Source of the DNA: Ustilago trichophora
Lineage: Eukaryota; Basidiomycota; Ustilaginomycetes; Ustilaginales; Ustilaginaceae
Direction: 5' to 3'
Length of the DNA stretch: 64,000 bases
NCBI GenBank assembly: GCA_900323505.1
Contig: OOIN01000007.1
Span: 372,001-436,000 of the forward strand
A model generated the notes under the pieces. It saw only the letters and a list, made by a program, of their open reading frames with translations. It ran no database searches and was not told the DNA's origin. Of this stretch, positions 10,522 through 21,521 are shown in pieces. Each line of letters begins with the position of its first letter. The stretch's first letter is position 1. The translations under genes and the position numbers were made by a program.

Positions 10522-13500
10522 GTGCGATGCAGTGCAGTGCAAAAGCGGTTAAGAGATGGGACCGCGATCAGGTAAAAGAGAAAGTAGGTCAAGAAGATTA
10601 GCGATATGGCTGACGAATCGACAAAGTTGAGGAGCCATGTAGAAGAGCTGTGGGTATGGAAGAGAGGGTTGCGAGACCCAATGGTTTGAAGGCAGGATTC
10701 TGGAGGAGGGTTGGAGTAAAGTAGTGAAGAGGATTGGTGCGCCAGTGGCTCGGGCTCCGATCCAGGTTGAGGTTCAGGTTGCGGAGAGATGATGGCTTGT
10801 ATCCGACCAGAAAATGGAATTTGTTGTGTATCTGGATGAGGAGATTAAAGAGTGGAGGAGAGAAGGAAGGAACGGTTTGGATTGGATTAGGGGCCGGAGA
10901 AGGGAGATCAAGTTGAAGAAAAGAAAGAGGGACAAGATTGATGAAAGTGCGCAGATGCGGAAGCAGATGCAGGCACGGCACGGAAAAGCCCAGCTGGGAC
11001 TGAGCAGAGGAGAAAAGATTCAATGTATCTCAGACACTAGAGATAGGGAGAGGAGGAGGAGGAGGAGGAGGAGGAGGAGGAGGAGCAAGAGGAGCAAGAA
11101 GAACGAGAAGAACGAGAAGAAGGACAACGGTGTCGGCGTCGGTGTCTGGGACCGGAAAAATTGACGAACAAGGCCGATGTGTGAAGGCGACAAACTTCAA
11201 GCGAGGCGATTAAGCAGCAGCAGCAGCAGCAGCAGTGGTGGTGGTGGTGGTGATGGCAGTAACAGTAGTTGTAGTGGGTAGTAGCAGCGGCAGGAGCAAA
11301 GTCAAAAGGCATGGCATAGCATGGCATGGCATGGGACGGCATGATGTGCATGAGAGGCATAGGCGAGGCTAGACTACTGTAAAGCTTTCCAGTCTCTCTT
11401 GTTGATGTCGCGGCTGTTGAAAAGCGGAAAGAAAATACAGGGAAACAATAAAAATCATAATAACAATCAATGAAATCAATCAAAAGCTTGGTCGACTGTA
11501 CCTTTAGCGGTATTCGCTTGTGCGCCGCTCTGTGTGGTTAAGATTGCCGGCGACCCAGAAGCAAAGCTTGAAAGAGAACCAGAACAAGGGATCCTTTTCC
11601 AGTTTGACTCTATTGAGACAACCACCGACCCAACACCCAACACAGTGGCCGGCTCAGCTGCGCATTACTGCCAAAAAAAACTAAAACACAACCGAGACAT
11701 ATTACTTTCGAGGTCAGATCTTTGATCGAATTCGAGCCCGTTTCCAGTTAAGCAGCACTCTTTGCATCGAGACGTCGTCTCTTATTCAGTCAAGCCAAAG
11801 AGGAACATCCCACACAGGAGAAAGGGACGCCCTTAGGCGATAGCCATGTTAGGTATATGAAGGCACAAAGTGCAACAAGCAAGCAACCAAACAGAAGACC
11901 AAAATCACTTTCAATCTTTGATACTTGCAGCCCACCTAGGAAGAAAACCAAATGAAATCTCATGCCGAGGTCCATCTTTTTTTTTTGTTTTCTTTTTTTC
12001 TCCTTTTTTTTTTCTCAAAGAGCGAGATTGAGCAGAATTACTCACTCTACAGTACAGTACAAAGAAAAGGAAAAAAAGTAAAACTTAAAGAGTCTCGGGA
12101 GCCTCATGGAACAAGCGGGCATCGGAACGGTTTGTCGGAATTAGAACTCGACCTGCAGCAATCGGCAGCGGACACAACTCAACGGACTTGGATGGCCGCA
12201 ACAACGAGTAGTGTAACGGGTAAATACGCGACGCCCAACCACTGTTCTGTACAGTACTGTACTGTACTGTACATTCTTTGACAACGAAACGGGATCTTGT
12301 GGTGGCAAAAGTGGTCGTCTCTTGTCAAAGTCGGAGATACCAATATCATCTTACCTCGAAATCTTTCTAGTCGCCAATGTCCGATCCGTGGTTTCGTGAA
12401 ACATAACACCCACCCATACCCTGTTGGACCATGCTTAATACCATATTCATCATGACAGCCATATTGCGATGGCATTTGAATTGGAACATACCATGATTCG
12501 TCTGTGCCGCCTTGAAACGTGCAGGCAGAAGCAGTGCTGGCAAATCAAATTGGAATCTGGCACCCAAGCACCTTTGATTCTCATCTCGGGGTCAGTCAAA
12601 CGACATCCTCCCTCTTCCTCATCCTCCTCCGTCGTCTCACCTAAATCGAGTCTAGCCTTCTGTAACGAGCTACTTTAGCGCTGCTCTAAGAAAGAGAAAG
12701 GGACAGAGAGACATCTCACCATAGTAAAGTCTTGTTTTTACTTTATTTTATTTTTTTTGGTCTGTGGTTGCATACAATCGCTCTTCGGTCTTTGTTGTGG
12801 TAGAGTTTCTTTCACGATTGTGCCTGATTCAAGAGGCATTGCAACTGTCGCCGCCCCCTTTTCTTTTTTTGTCGCGTGCCAAGTCATCACTGCAATCGCA
12901 GACTATACTCTGCTGTACTACAACTTGTTTCATGCACTCCAACGCACTGCATGGTTTGCCAAGTCGAGCACCATTCTCCGATCAAACCGGAATCATACCG
13001 TCGCCGACAACGATGATGACAACGATGACAAGCAGACCGTAGTGAGGACAAGGTTGGATCCATCTATGTTTTTGGTGCTTACAGATCGACAAATCTCTCT
13101 CCAAAGCTTTTGGGCACTATACTATCTGTAAAATTTGAATTCCCGACGGGATAAGCTGCACCTCTTCCTTCACCCTCTGCCTCGCACATTGCCTTGCCAA
13201 TTCATACCGCCGCCGGCGTTCCAGCAACGATCCAAGGCGTCGGTGCAACGACGACCAATCCAATCCCTTTTCCTTCCCACAGCGGCGTCAAAGTCCAGGT
13301 CCGATCAATGCGTGTCAACTTTTCGGCTTCTTTTTGCATGATTTTCTCTTACTGTACCTCTTTCTTCATCCATGCGCTCAACCATCGCTCCCCAAGCTGG
13401 ATGCAAAGCCCACCTCTCGCTTAGCCGTGTGCATGCCATCAAAGACGGCAAGAATCCCTCTTCAGCGCTTCCGGCTGCAAATTTTCGCAGGAGTCGGGAA

Positions 13501-15586
13501 TCATGCCTCCTCTCTTTGTCTATCCCTCGTGCCCTTTGTCTTTTGTTCTTTCCAGAAAGCATGATCTCGCATCGAGATCAAAGCCAGGGACCACTCTCTC
13601 CCTTTCTTGTCACACGGGTTCGGATATGCATACAGTCGAGCAAAGATCTCCGGCCACCTCATGATATGGCCGCAAAAGAGTCCTCGGCAAGATCGCGTCT
13701 TTAGGCAACACGTGCCAACTGGAAGCAACGAGACACGACGTAAAGCCCGACAAGTCCATAGCAAAAAGCACAATGGCGCTACCGCTAGCTTTAGTCTCTA
13801 AGGGCTGCATTCCGATGCGACGTATAGGGAATAAAGGTGCACAAACTGATTCTACCTTTACAGACAATAGCGACAAAAGAAGCAGTTCAAAAGAGGGGAC
13901 CATTGTCCAGCGCACGTGTCAGTGGCGGGTCTCGTTCCGTTCTCAAGACAGGTAAGCTACAAGTGAGTACTTTGCCGGTTATCGTAGAGACATGGATGCT
14001 TGTAGCTTTTCATTGTTCCCAAGTGCATCTGCAGCAGCGGTCTGTTGCAGGCTTCTGTTCGGGCGCGCAGCGGCCATGCAGAACGTAGAGTTGCACGTCT
14101 CTATTGTTCTCCGATATAGGACCCAACCAATCGAGGGCCGAGGAAAATATCGCACTCGGAAGGTGATTCAATAGATACATCGGAGAGCAGCGTTCCGAGA
14201 AGAATCCAAGCTGCCGATCCTTACGGAACAAAGTCTAGATGCATGTCAAGCCGCTCTCTGAAATACTCTACTTTGCACTTCAGTGTGTACAGTAGCATCA
14301 GAGCGGCTATTCACGCCACGCTCCAGACATCAATCGCTTCTCTGTCCTCTTTTGCTTTTAGAGACGGCATTCGACTGGGTTGGTATGGGCTAGTATTGAC
14401 ATCTCGGCAATCTCTCGCGAGGCCTCGGCTTTGTCGCAGTCTTATGGGGGCTACTGGTACATAAGTAGCACGACGCTAAAAAAGTCAAACTCGGGGAATG
14501 CAGAAAAAGGGTTCGATAGGGCTCAATCTTTTTTCTTTTTTTTTTTTGCGGTCGCTCCATGGTGTAGTAAAGACGGGAAAGGGCCACGCGAGGTGAGTAT
14601 GCGCCTCTTTCCTGTTGGCTTTCCAGCCGAGCGGTTGGGCGGTGCTGCAGGTCGCTCGGAAATGTCGAGAGAGTTACCACCAAATTCGGGAAGAAGAACC
14701 AACTAAATAAATAAAAATCAACAAAATGACACGAGCCAGCTAGCCAGCCAGAGGAGGTGCGTTTTTTTTTTTTTTTTTTTCTTTATGCAACGTTTTCTTT
14801 TCGATGCCGCGGCATGTGCCGTGGACAACCCGTTTTTCTTCCCAACTGTGGGTCTGTGGGTAGCTTGTCGTTAAGCGAGGCTGCACACTCTGCAGCTCAG
14901 ACTAAAAGCGAAAGAGTGTTGGAACGGAGCGATCTCCTTCAATACGACCCACGAGCTTTAACTGTACCGCAACCTCCATCCGATAATGTCGACTTACCCG
15001 AGCCCATTTGTTTTGAGCCGCGATACCGGAGCCGCTGCTGTTCGCATATCTCTGGTATCCCATCCTCACATGCCGATCCTACAACATCCAGGAACACAGC
15101 AGATACTGTAGCCGAGAAGGAGCGGGGGCGGGAACAGAGCAAGGATGGATGCTTGCTTGCACGGCATGATCCTCGTTTTCTGTGCGCCGGGAAAAGCAGA
15201 AGAAAAATAATGGGCAAGCCCTAGGACCGGACCGGACCGCCGTTCCGGTCTAGACACATGTCTTGTTGGCATGAGATGAAAAGGGCCAAATCATGAAGCA
15301 TGGCAATTCTGGTGAGCTATGCATTAAATTTGATTGAGTGGCTTGTCTAACATGATTCTATTGTACCGCTGACTTTGATCGTCAACTTGTGCTTTGCCAA
15401 CGATGGATTCCCCCATCGAAGCGTGCCGAGAACACCGGTCAAGTTGAGCATCTTGATTGTTCAGACTCGATACTGTATCGACGGCGAGACTCCTCAAAGA
15501 TGCAAGGCAGCTCCAGATGCATTCCAGAAGAGCTGATACTGTATCTCGAGCACAAATCCCGACGGCCTTTCGTGGGCGGCTTGCTT
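10027..15586. other. Long gene-free region upstream of ERT1
   Basis: A 5.6-kb stretch with only short, low-complexity open frames on either strand. It holds a (GA)27 tract, (GGA)n at about 11049-11085, (CAG)n at about 11213-11235, CATGG microrepeats near 11311-11335, T runs (11977-12015, 14535-14548, 14763-14780), a GGACC repeat near 15224-15250, and GTACAGTAC-type motifs at 12048-12060 and 12247-12271. It probably includes the ERT1 promoter and leader. I see no gene, tRNA or recognisable transposon remnant apart from the element that begins at its right end. Confidence 0.55.
10461..10514 (+). repeat. (GA)27 microsatellite in the ERT1 upstream region
   Basis: A perfect GA tract, i.e. (CT)27 in the sense of ERT1, 435 bp before its start codon. 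CT-rich tracts are common near fungal transcription starts, so it may lie in the promoter or leader. Confidence 0.9.
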
Positions 15587-15701
15587 ATCACCGTTGCTGG
15601 TACACAAAGCTCACGTCTTCCACACCACTCGCATGAAGAAATAGGAGAAAGAATCGATTGCCGAACTCGAGCGAGTCGCTCGCGAGCTCCCAGCCGTGGC
15701 C
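15587..15701 (-). repeat. Split direct repeat B2 (3' terminus of the element)
   Basis: A 115-bp segment matching 16002-16116 with two substitutions. Its left edge marks the outer end of the element; the bases before it (GGCTTGCTT) are not shared with B1. Confidence 0.88.
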
Positions 15702-15828
15702 GTACAGGGCACGGGCGGTCGAGCGTCGCATGTGAGCGTAGCAGAGGGTGCAGGAGACCGCAGGGGAAGACTAAGACTGACAAATATGCATAAACAAGCG
15801 TGAAACGTAAGGGATGGGCACGGGTGGG

Positions 15829-16002
15829 TGAAAAAGCTGAATCGCGAAGGCGAGACAGCGAGCGAAGTGATGGTGGAAGAGAAACAGAGAGACGTGCGCG
15901 CTGAGTTCGCTTGTACACGTCGCCTCTGCCTGGGCGCTGCTTACGTGAGCATTTTTTCACTACCGCTCCAGTGAAGCTAGCGCTCGTACCAAGCGCACTG
16001 CA
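15829..16002 (-). repeat. Split direct repeat A2
   Basis: A 174-bp segment that appears identical to 21522-21695. It abuts B1 directly (sharing one base, A at 16002), and is separated from B2 by 127 bp of unique sequence. Confidence 0.9.
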
Positions 16003-16116
16003 TCACCGTTGCTGGTACACAAAGCTCACGTCTTCCACACCACTCGCATGAAGAAATAGGAGAAAGAATCGATTGCCAAACTTGAGCGAGTCGCTCGCGA
16101 GCTCCCAGCCGTGGCC
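16002..16116 (-). repeat. Split direct repeat B1
   Basis: A 115-bp segment next to A2, 98 bp beyond the recombinase stop codon. It matches B2 except at two positions near its inner part. Confidence 0.88.
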
Positions 16117-16138
16117 ACGAGGTGTGAGCAGCGGACCG

Positions 16139-19100
16139 CTAGGTGAACCGGTTGCGAACGACGGCTGGAGAGCATCGAGAGGCGGCTCCCATTGAGACAG
16201 ACCGAGGAGAGAGGCTAGAGATCGCGCCACGCAGCAACAGAGAGGTCGAGGTGGTGGCTTGTGTTGGCGTATAAGGCGGATCTGGCGGTGGCAGCGCGCT
16301 CAGTGGCCGGCTTGTCGATGTAGCGACGGAAGCAGTCGCTACGCCAGCGGCCGAGCGCGCGGATAGTGTCGTCGTCGACGCCGTTGGAAGCGGCCCAAGT
16401 GGCGGCGCCGCGACGGAAGGAGTGGCCCGAGTACGCTGATGCCTCGATGCCGCAGTGGGCAAGGCAGCGGCGGAGCATTGACGAGAAGGCCTGGCGGCTG
16501 AAAGGCAGGCCTCCGTCGAGGGTGAAGAGAGGGGCGGAGGGGTGACGGCCATGGCAGATGGTCGCCAAGGCCGCGACGGCGCACGTGGAGAGAGGGACGG
16601 CCGGCGCTGTGAGCGTAGCGCCCGTCCTGAAAGGGTCTGTCTTGCTGGAGGGCAAGAAGACGGTGGCGAAAGACCGGTCGGTGGCAAAGGAGACAGAGCC
16701 AACGGTGAGGGAGGATGGGGCGCCTTGCGCTTCCCAAGTGAACTCGCCTGCGCGCAAGAAGCAGGCGAAGGCGAGGCAGAAAGCCGCACGGTACATCCTG
16801 CGATCATGCTGCAACGGGCAGACGACGTGGAGCGCCTGGACGAGCTGGCGGAGGAGCGGCAGCGTGATCGGCAGCTTGGCGGCAGGGGCAGGGACGCCGA
16901 CAACGCGCTTGTAACCCCTGGCGACGCGTGCGAGGCGCTCAGAGTCGAAGGCGGAGGTGTCGAGCCCAAGGTCGATGTGCCATGACTTGAGCGTGGCGAG
17001 ATTGCGCTTGAGCAGGCCGTATGACCTGTTCCGGCCGTGGTGGTGGGCGCACCACTCGACAAGGGTGGTGGCGGTGGCGGGGAAGGGGAGAGCAAGGCCA
17101 CGGGCGCAAGAGGCGAGGTAGTCGTTGCAGACGGCGGACGAGCGAGACCGAGTGTTGCCAGCGAGCCCATTCCAAAGGAGGAACGCTGCTGGGCTGCTGA
17201 GGCCAACGACGGCAGCGAAGGCTGGTGGTGGTTGCTGAGTGGTCTGGCCACGTTGAATGACAGGAGGGCAAAGGTTGTCGGGTAGTGCTGCTCAAGGAAA
17301 GCAAAACGGCGGCGAGAGAGGGCGTCAGCGACCACATTGTCCTCAGAAGAGACACGGACCGGCACAAGGTCAATGTGCTGGCAAAGGCAGAGGGAGAAGA
17401 TCTCCCGAAACAGCGTCTGCGTCGCTGGGTCCCGAATCGAGCCTTTGCGAAGGCCGTACTCGACGTTCTCATTATCCACGTGGACGATGACCTTGCGAGG
17501 CCCGGTCCAGAGTGGCGAGAAACGCCGAAGAGCCTCAAGCACGGCCAGTGCCTCCAAGAAGCGGATATTCTTGCGGCGGTGGCGGCGGGATAGCTCCTTG
17601 GAGAAGGCAGCGGAGGGCTGCTCCATGCTGCCGAGGTGGGCGCCGATGGCGCGGGGCGAGGCATCTGTCCAAACATGCTCGACAACGAGAGGCGATGGCT
17701 GTAGCAGGGATACGCCGTCCCAGGAATGCAGAGTTTCAATCCACCAGACCAGTTCTGCGCGTGTGGCTTGACTGATCCGGCGACCAAAGGGCGCCCGGTA
17801 GTGAGCTCGGACGGCATCATACAGGCGCCGCAGGAAGGCGCGACCGTGAGGAGCGACCCGAGTGACAAACTGGAGGTGTCCAGCCACTTGTTGAAGCTCG
17901 AGAAGGGTGGCGCGGCCACGGTCAATGATACGCAAGCACATGGTGATGATGCGCTGGCGGCGTTCCTGCGTGATAGAAGCGGTCTGGGCGACGGAGTCCA
18001 GCTTGATGCCAAGGATCTCCAGTCGCGTGGTGTCCCAGACCGTCTTTTTGCTGCTGATTTTGAAGCCAAGTGCTGCCGCTGCGAGGCTGAGCACTTGGAT
18101 GGGTACGGCGTGGGGGGCGGCGGCGTCAGAGGCGCCGAAGAAGTCGTCCAAGTAGTGTGAGACGTCGGAATGTAAGGTTGGCGACGTCGTCACAGACTGC
18201 AAGGCAAAGGAGGCTAGCCAGTGCAGAAACTCGGCAAAGAGATTGAACAGGAAGGGCGACGAGCGCCCGCCAAACGCGAGCGCGCATTCCTGGAAGTATT
18301 GGCCGTCAAAGTGGATGCCCATGAGTCGGGCGTCCGACTCTGCCACAATGACGTGCCGAAAGGCATCCTCCAGGTCAGCCTTCCACAGAGAGGCGCTTGG
18401 ATGGTCGCGAACGAATTCCATGATGGCGTCGAGGCTCTCGTAGTGGATGGCGACGAAGGAGGTGTTGATGCCGTCGTTGATTGATGGCAGGCGAGACCCA
18501 GGCCGGCGTGGGTGCGACAAGTGGTAGATGGTACGCTTCTTGTCGCTGTGTGGTTTAGGAACCACACCCACGGGCGAGCAGACCAGCTGGATGGCTGCTG
18601 GGTCGTCGACGCGGCGAAGGCGGCCTTCCGCCAGGCGCGCTTCAATCTCGCGACGGAGGTGGTGGATGTCGTCGGGATCCATGGGCAGGTTGGCAGCGTC
18701 GAGTCTGGCTGACGAGCAAAGAGGGCCGTTGTAGCCAAGCTTGACACTGTGTTGGAGGGCGCCTCGCAATTGAGCGGCAAAGGCGCGGTCGGGGTAAAGG
18801 TCCAGAAAGCGAGACCAGTGACGAAGTTGGAGTGTACCGACGGTGGCTGGCACGTCGGTCACGTCAAAGATGGGTAGCTCGCACAAGGTGTTGGGCCTTG
18901 GCGAGGGGGGCAAACCTGTGAGGAGGCCGAGGAGAAGGTTTGAGGCACGGTCAGACGGCATGTCGACGATGCCGGCAGGGGCGAGAGAGTCCAGCGGGGG
19001 ACGGGAGCCAGCTTGGGCGAGAAGAAACCCGGCTTGGGGCGAGGAGAGCCCGGCTTGGGGCGAGAATGACCCGGCTTGGGGTGGTGGGGGTGGCACAGCG

Positions 19101-19291
19101 ACGGGAGCCGAAGCCACAGGTGGCGAGGTCAAAGGCGACGCAGGCAAGGTGGTGACCAGCGAAGGTCGAGGGGCCAGCTTGGGCGGAGGTGAGGCCAGCT
19201 TGGGCCGAGACGAAGCCAGCTTGGGCGAGGAGGCAGCCGGCCTGGGCTGCAGACGGACGTTGCCGTCTGAGTGAGTACCCTGACTCACCAT
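16139..19291 (-). CDS. Reverse transcriptase-RNase H polyprotein of the retrotransposon
   Basis: A 1050-codon frame. Residues 1-130 are Pro/Ser-rich with tandem PKLA/SPQAG repeats. RT follows: KADLEDAFRHV (catalytic Asp), ALAFGGRSSPFLFN, and YLDDFFGASD as the YxDD box. RNase H follows with VWTDASPRAIGAHLG, a Glu in RFLEALAVLEAL, HVDNENV and the closing DALSRRR. Downstream of about 17280 the frame stays open but becomes compositionally odd (runs of Ser, Pro), because the real recombinase is in the -1 frame there. Its ATG overlaps the gag stop by one base (TAATG), which suggests translation by termination-reinitiation. The frame formally ends at 16139. Confidence 0.85.
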   Translation of the reverse strand: MVSQGTHSDGNVRLQPRPAASSPKLASSRPKLASPPPKLAPRPSLVTTLPASPLTSPPVASAPVAVPPPPPQAGSFSPQAGLSSPQAGFLLAQAGSRPPLDSLAPAGIVDMPSDRASNLLLGLLTGLPPSPRPNTLCELPIFDVTDVPATVGTLQLRHWSRFLDLYPDRAFAAQLRGALQHSVKLGYNGPLCSSARLDAANLPMDPDDIHHLRREIEARLAEGRLRRVDDPAAIQLVCSPVGVVPKPHSDKKRTIYHLSHPRRPGSRLPSINDGINTSFVAIHYESLDAIMEFVRDHPSASLWKADLEDAFRHVIVAESDARLMGIHFDGQYFQECALAFGGRSSPFLFNLFAEFLHWLASFALQSVTTSPTLHSDVSHYLDDFFGASDAAAPHAVPIQVLSLAAAALGFKISSKKTVWDTTRLEILGIKLDSVAQTASITQERRQRIITMCLRIIDRGRATLLELQQVAGHLQFVTRVAPHGRAFLRRLYDAVRAHYRAPFGRRISQATRAELVWWIETLHSWDGVSLLQPSPLVVEHVWTDASPRAIGAHLGSMEQPSAAFSKELSRRHRRKNIRFLEALAVLEALRRFSPLWTGPRKVIVHVDNENVEYGLRKGSIRDPATQTLFREIFSLCLCQHIDLVPVRVSSEDNVVADALSRRRFAFLEQHYPTTFALLSFNVARPLSNHHQPSLPSLASAAQQRSSFGMGSLATLGLARPPSATTTSPLAPVALLSPSPPPPPPLSSGAPTTTAGTGHTACSSAISPRSSHGTSTLGSTPPPSTLSASHASPGVTSALSASLPLPPSCRSRCRSSASSSRRSTSSARCSMIAGCTVRLSASPSPASCAQASSLGKRKAPHPPSPLALSPLPPTGLSPPSSCPPARQTLSGRALRSQRRPSLSPRAPSRPWRPSAMAVTPPPLSSPSTEACLSAARPSRQCSAAALPTAASRHQRTRATPSVAAPPLGPLPTASTTTLSARSAAGVATASVATSTSRPLSALPPPDPPYTPTQATTSTSLLLRGAISSLSPRSVSMGAASRCSPAVVRNRFT
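16215..17291 (-). CDS. Tyrosine recombinase of the retrotransposon
   Basis: An open frame of 358 codons with no early ATG, lying in the -1 frame relative to the RT ORF and overlapping its tail. The N-terminal half resembles a phage-integrase core-binding domain (for example WHIDLGLDTSAF followed by GVPAPAAKLPITLPLLRQL). The C-terminal half has the catalytic signature: an Arg in CFLRAGEFTW, the HSFRRG box (H-x-x-R) and a terminal Tyr in CFRRYID. It should catalyse integration of a circular cDNA without target duplication. Expression probably needs -1 frameshifting, splicing or internal initiation. The first recognisable non-ATG start for the catalytic part is around 16814. Confidence 0.82.
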   Translation of the reverse strand, partial: AALPDNLCPPVIQRGQTTQQPPPAFAAVVGLSSPAAFLLWNGLAGNTRSRSSAVCNDYLASCARGLALPFPATATTLVEWCAHHHGRNRSYGLLKRNLATLKSWHIDLGLDTSAFDSERLARVARGYKRVVGVPAPAAKLPITLPLLRQLVQALHVVCPLQHDRRMYRAAFCLAFACFLRAGEFTWEAQGAPSSLTVGSVSFATDRSFATVFLPSSKTDPFRTGATLTAPAVPLSTCAVAALATICHGRHPSAPLFTLDGGLPFSRQAFSSMLRRCLAHCGIEASAYSGHSFRRGAATWAASNGVDDDTIRALGRWRSDCFRRYIDKPATERAATARSALYANTSHHLDLSVAAWRDL

Positions 19292-20583
19292 TATGTCGCT
19301 TTTTTGCCCGAGCTAGAGCTCTTGGTGTTGCTACCAAGCGTCGGGCAGGCGGAAAGCACGTGTAGCCCACGGCAATGAATGCAAGCGTGAGGACGGTTGC
19401 AGCCGGAGCAAGGGAGGTTTGCGTTGAAGCGGCGGCAGGGGTCCCAAACGGAGGATGAGGAGCCTGCAGCGCCTTGGTGGTTCCGCTTTTTGTTGGACGA
19501 CGATGAAGACGACTGCTTGTTCAAGCCAGACGAGGTGTTCTGGTTGCTATGGCCGGTCGTCGTCTTGCGGAACGGCGCGAGCACTCGTTGTACTGCGCCA
19601 AAGTCTTCTTGGCCCCACGTGTGGACCGCGCCTGTGCCAAAGCGGATTCGACAGACGGCAAGGTGGTAGTCGGCGACGGCCCGCCACGTGTAAAGGTGGT
19701 CGAAGTCGACCAGCAGCTTGAGGTGGGTCAGCAGAGCCTCGTTGAGCGAGAGGTTGCCAGTGACCCGGACGCGGATGGCGATATACACCAGCCAGACCTG
19801 TGTGAGGGCGGCGAGGCTGGGTATGGCCTTGATGAAGGTGTCGGTGCGGGAGTCGGTGGAGTCGACGGCCAGAGTGAGTTGGCCGGACTCGACGACGAAG
19901 GTAGAGGCTCGCACCGGTTCCTTGGAAACTCGCGACTCTGGGTCACGAAGTTTGGCCAAGTGCTCCGGCTTGAGCTGGTCGCGCTCGACCAACGAGACGA
20001 CGTCGGGAGGGACCCAGGCGAAGCAGCGAGTGATCGAAAGTGGAGGCGACTCACCGAGAATGGGGAGCGAACCAGCAGAGGGGAATGCCGGCGCTGCTGC
20101 TGGTTGGCGGAGAGGCAAGGCTTGCTGTTGGGGTAGCGAAGCCTGCTGGATGGTGCTGGCGAGGGGCGCAGGATGCGGCGCTCGCAGGGTGTTGAGGAGC
20201 TCGCTGAACCTGGAGTCCAGCTGGCGCTCGAGATTGCCGAGTCGGTGCTCGACAGCAGAGACGGAGCGTTGGACTGCCGAGACGGAGGCGACAGAGGCGA
20301 AGGCGCTGGAGTCGTTCTCGAAGCGCGGCGGCGTCTGGCGACGCGAGGGAGGTGGAGAGCTCACCGGTGGGGAAGGAGCTTGCTCGAGGGGAGCAGCGGT
20401 GCTGCGAGGAGAGGCAGCGACGCTGCGAGGAGGGGAGCCTGGTGCTGAAGGCGGCGAAGGGGCTGGAGGCTTCTTGCGGCAGCGTGCACAAGAGCGGACA
20501 GGCCTGCCGTTTGCGCCGATGAAGTGGTTGGGAGGCCAGGATTGCGCGCACCGATAACAGCGCTGGGATTGCTCCATGTCCAT
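19291..20583 (-). CDS. Gag-like protein of the retrotransposon
   Basis: A 430-residue protein at the 5' side of the element. It begins with a CxxC pair (CYRCAQ and CARCRKK around residues 9-35), has a Ser/Pro-rich linker, a likely coiled-coil or capsid-like middle region, and ends with a Cys/His-rich segment (CRRFNANLPCSGCNRPHACIHC) resembling a nucleic-acid-binding zinc knuckle of the kind seen in gag proteins of DIRS-order elements. Its stop codon overlaps the RT start. The role in particle assembly is inferred from position and the zinc motif. Confidence 0.75.
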   Translation of the reverse strand: MDMEQSQRCYRCAQSWPPNHFIGANGRPVRSCARCRKKPPAPSPPSAPGSPPRSVAASPRSTAAPLEQAPSPPVSSPPPSRRQTPPRFENDSSAFASVASVSAVQRSVSAVEHRLGNLERQLDSRFSELLNTLRAPHPAPLASTIQQASLPQQQALPLRQPAAAPAFPSAGSLPILGESPPLSITRCFAWVPPDVVSLVERDQLKPEHLAKLRDPESRVSKEPVRASTFVVESGQLTLAVDSTDSRTDTFIKAIPSLAALTQVWLVYIAIRVRVTGNLSLNEALLTHLKLLVDFDHLYTWRAVADYHLAVCRIRFGTGAVHTWGQEDFGAVQRVLAPFRKTTTGHSNQNTSSGLNKQSSSSSSNKKRNHQGAAGSSSSVWDPCRRFNANLPCSGCNRPHACIHCRGLHVLSACPTLGSNTKSSSSGKKAT

Positions 20584-21521
20584 GGGACACGTGCTGGGCC
20601 GGCCGGGTCGAAGGGTCGCCGAGGTGGAGTGCCGAGGAGTGCGGTGTTGCTACTCCAGGCGGCGAAGAAAGTAAGGCTCTGGAGAGCTTGCGCGAGAGGG
20701 CGTGCCAAGCCGTCGTCGCAAGATCGCAGAGTGAGAAGACGAGGAGAGCTCGCGAGGGCTTGCCAGGCCAGTCGCGAGGTACACAAGTCTGTCGACGGTG
20801 GATGCTGACCGTCCGCTCGTCGTCACCCAGTCTTCGCGCTGCTGAGCTATGCAGCGAGGGTGCTTTGCGTCACTGGCGCTTTGCCGTGACCGCTGTGTCG
20901 CTACCGGAGACCAATCCAGTAGATGAACCGTGATGTTTTAGCACCACGGGCCCGTCGGTACAGCCTTTCTTGAGCGTCCGTGGGCCGCGACGCAGACTGG
21001 TTAGCTCAAGCGCTCAAGATCTGCACAGCAGAACCGCCACACAAGGACGTTCCAGAGTCACGAGCTCCGGGGCGCAATACCTCTCTGTGCGAGGCCTGCT
21101 GGGCAAAGTTTCGTTACAACGCCGGTCGTGGTGCGCTGTGTCGAGACGTGAGCAGTGGTCCAGCCCCGGGCGACCAACCCGCAGGGCACAGCGATGAGGA
21201 GAAACGGCTGGGCACAACTCCAGCCGGGCGTGCTGGTGGTATCTGACCCTGCTCGCCAAGCACGGGGACCACGTTACCACCAAAGTCGGGTGGCCTTGTC
21301 GATCGTGAGGAGCGTGTGAAGTCGCGCGACGACACAGAGGCTTCGATGCGCAGAGAAGCGTAGCACCTGTTGCAGGGGCCACGCCTCGTCGAGGTGATGA
21401 GGGAGGGGATGGCGAGCGCCAGAGCCCGCGAGACCAAGAGTGTGGTTGCTGAGCAGCGCGCCGGCTGCGATGGATGTTGAGGAGACGCTGCTGTTGAGCG
21501 GCGTCGGAAGAGAGGAAAAAT

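Noticed and set aside
15439..15960. Minus-strand ORF starting inside repeat A2, twin of one at 21114-21653
   Set aside because: Both start with the same residues because they lie in the A repeats, then diverge into low-complexity sequence. They are by-products of the repeats and not a family.
16939..18069. 376-codon minus-strand frame overlapping the RT region
   Set aside because: Composition is Ser/Arg/Pro-rich shadow; the RT and RNase H motifs are in another frame.
18843..20557. Several long plus-strand frames across gag and RT
   Set aside because: GC-rich antisense shadows of the retrotransposon genes, without motifs.
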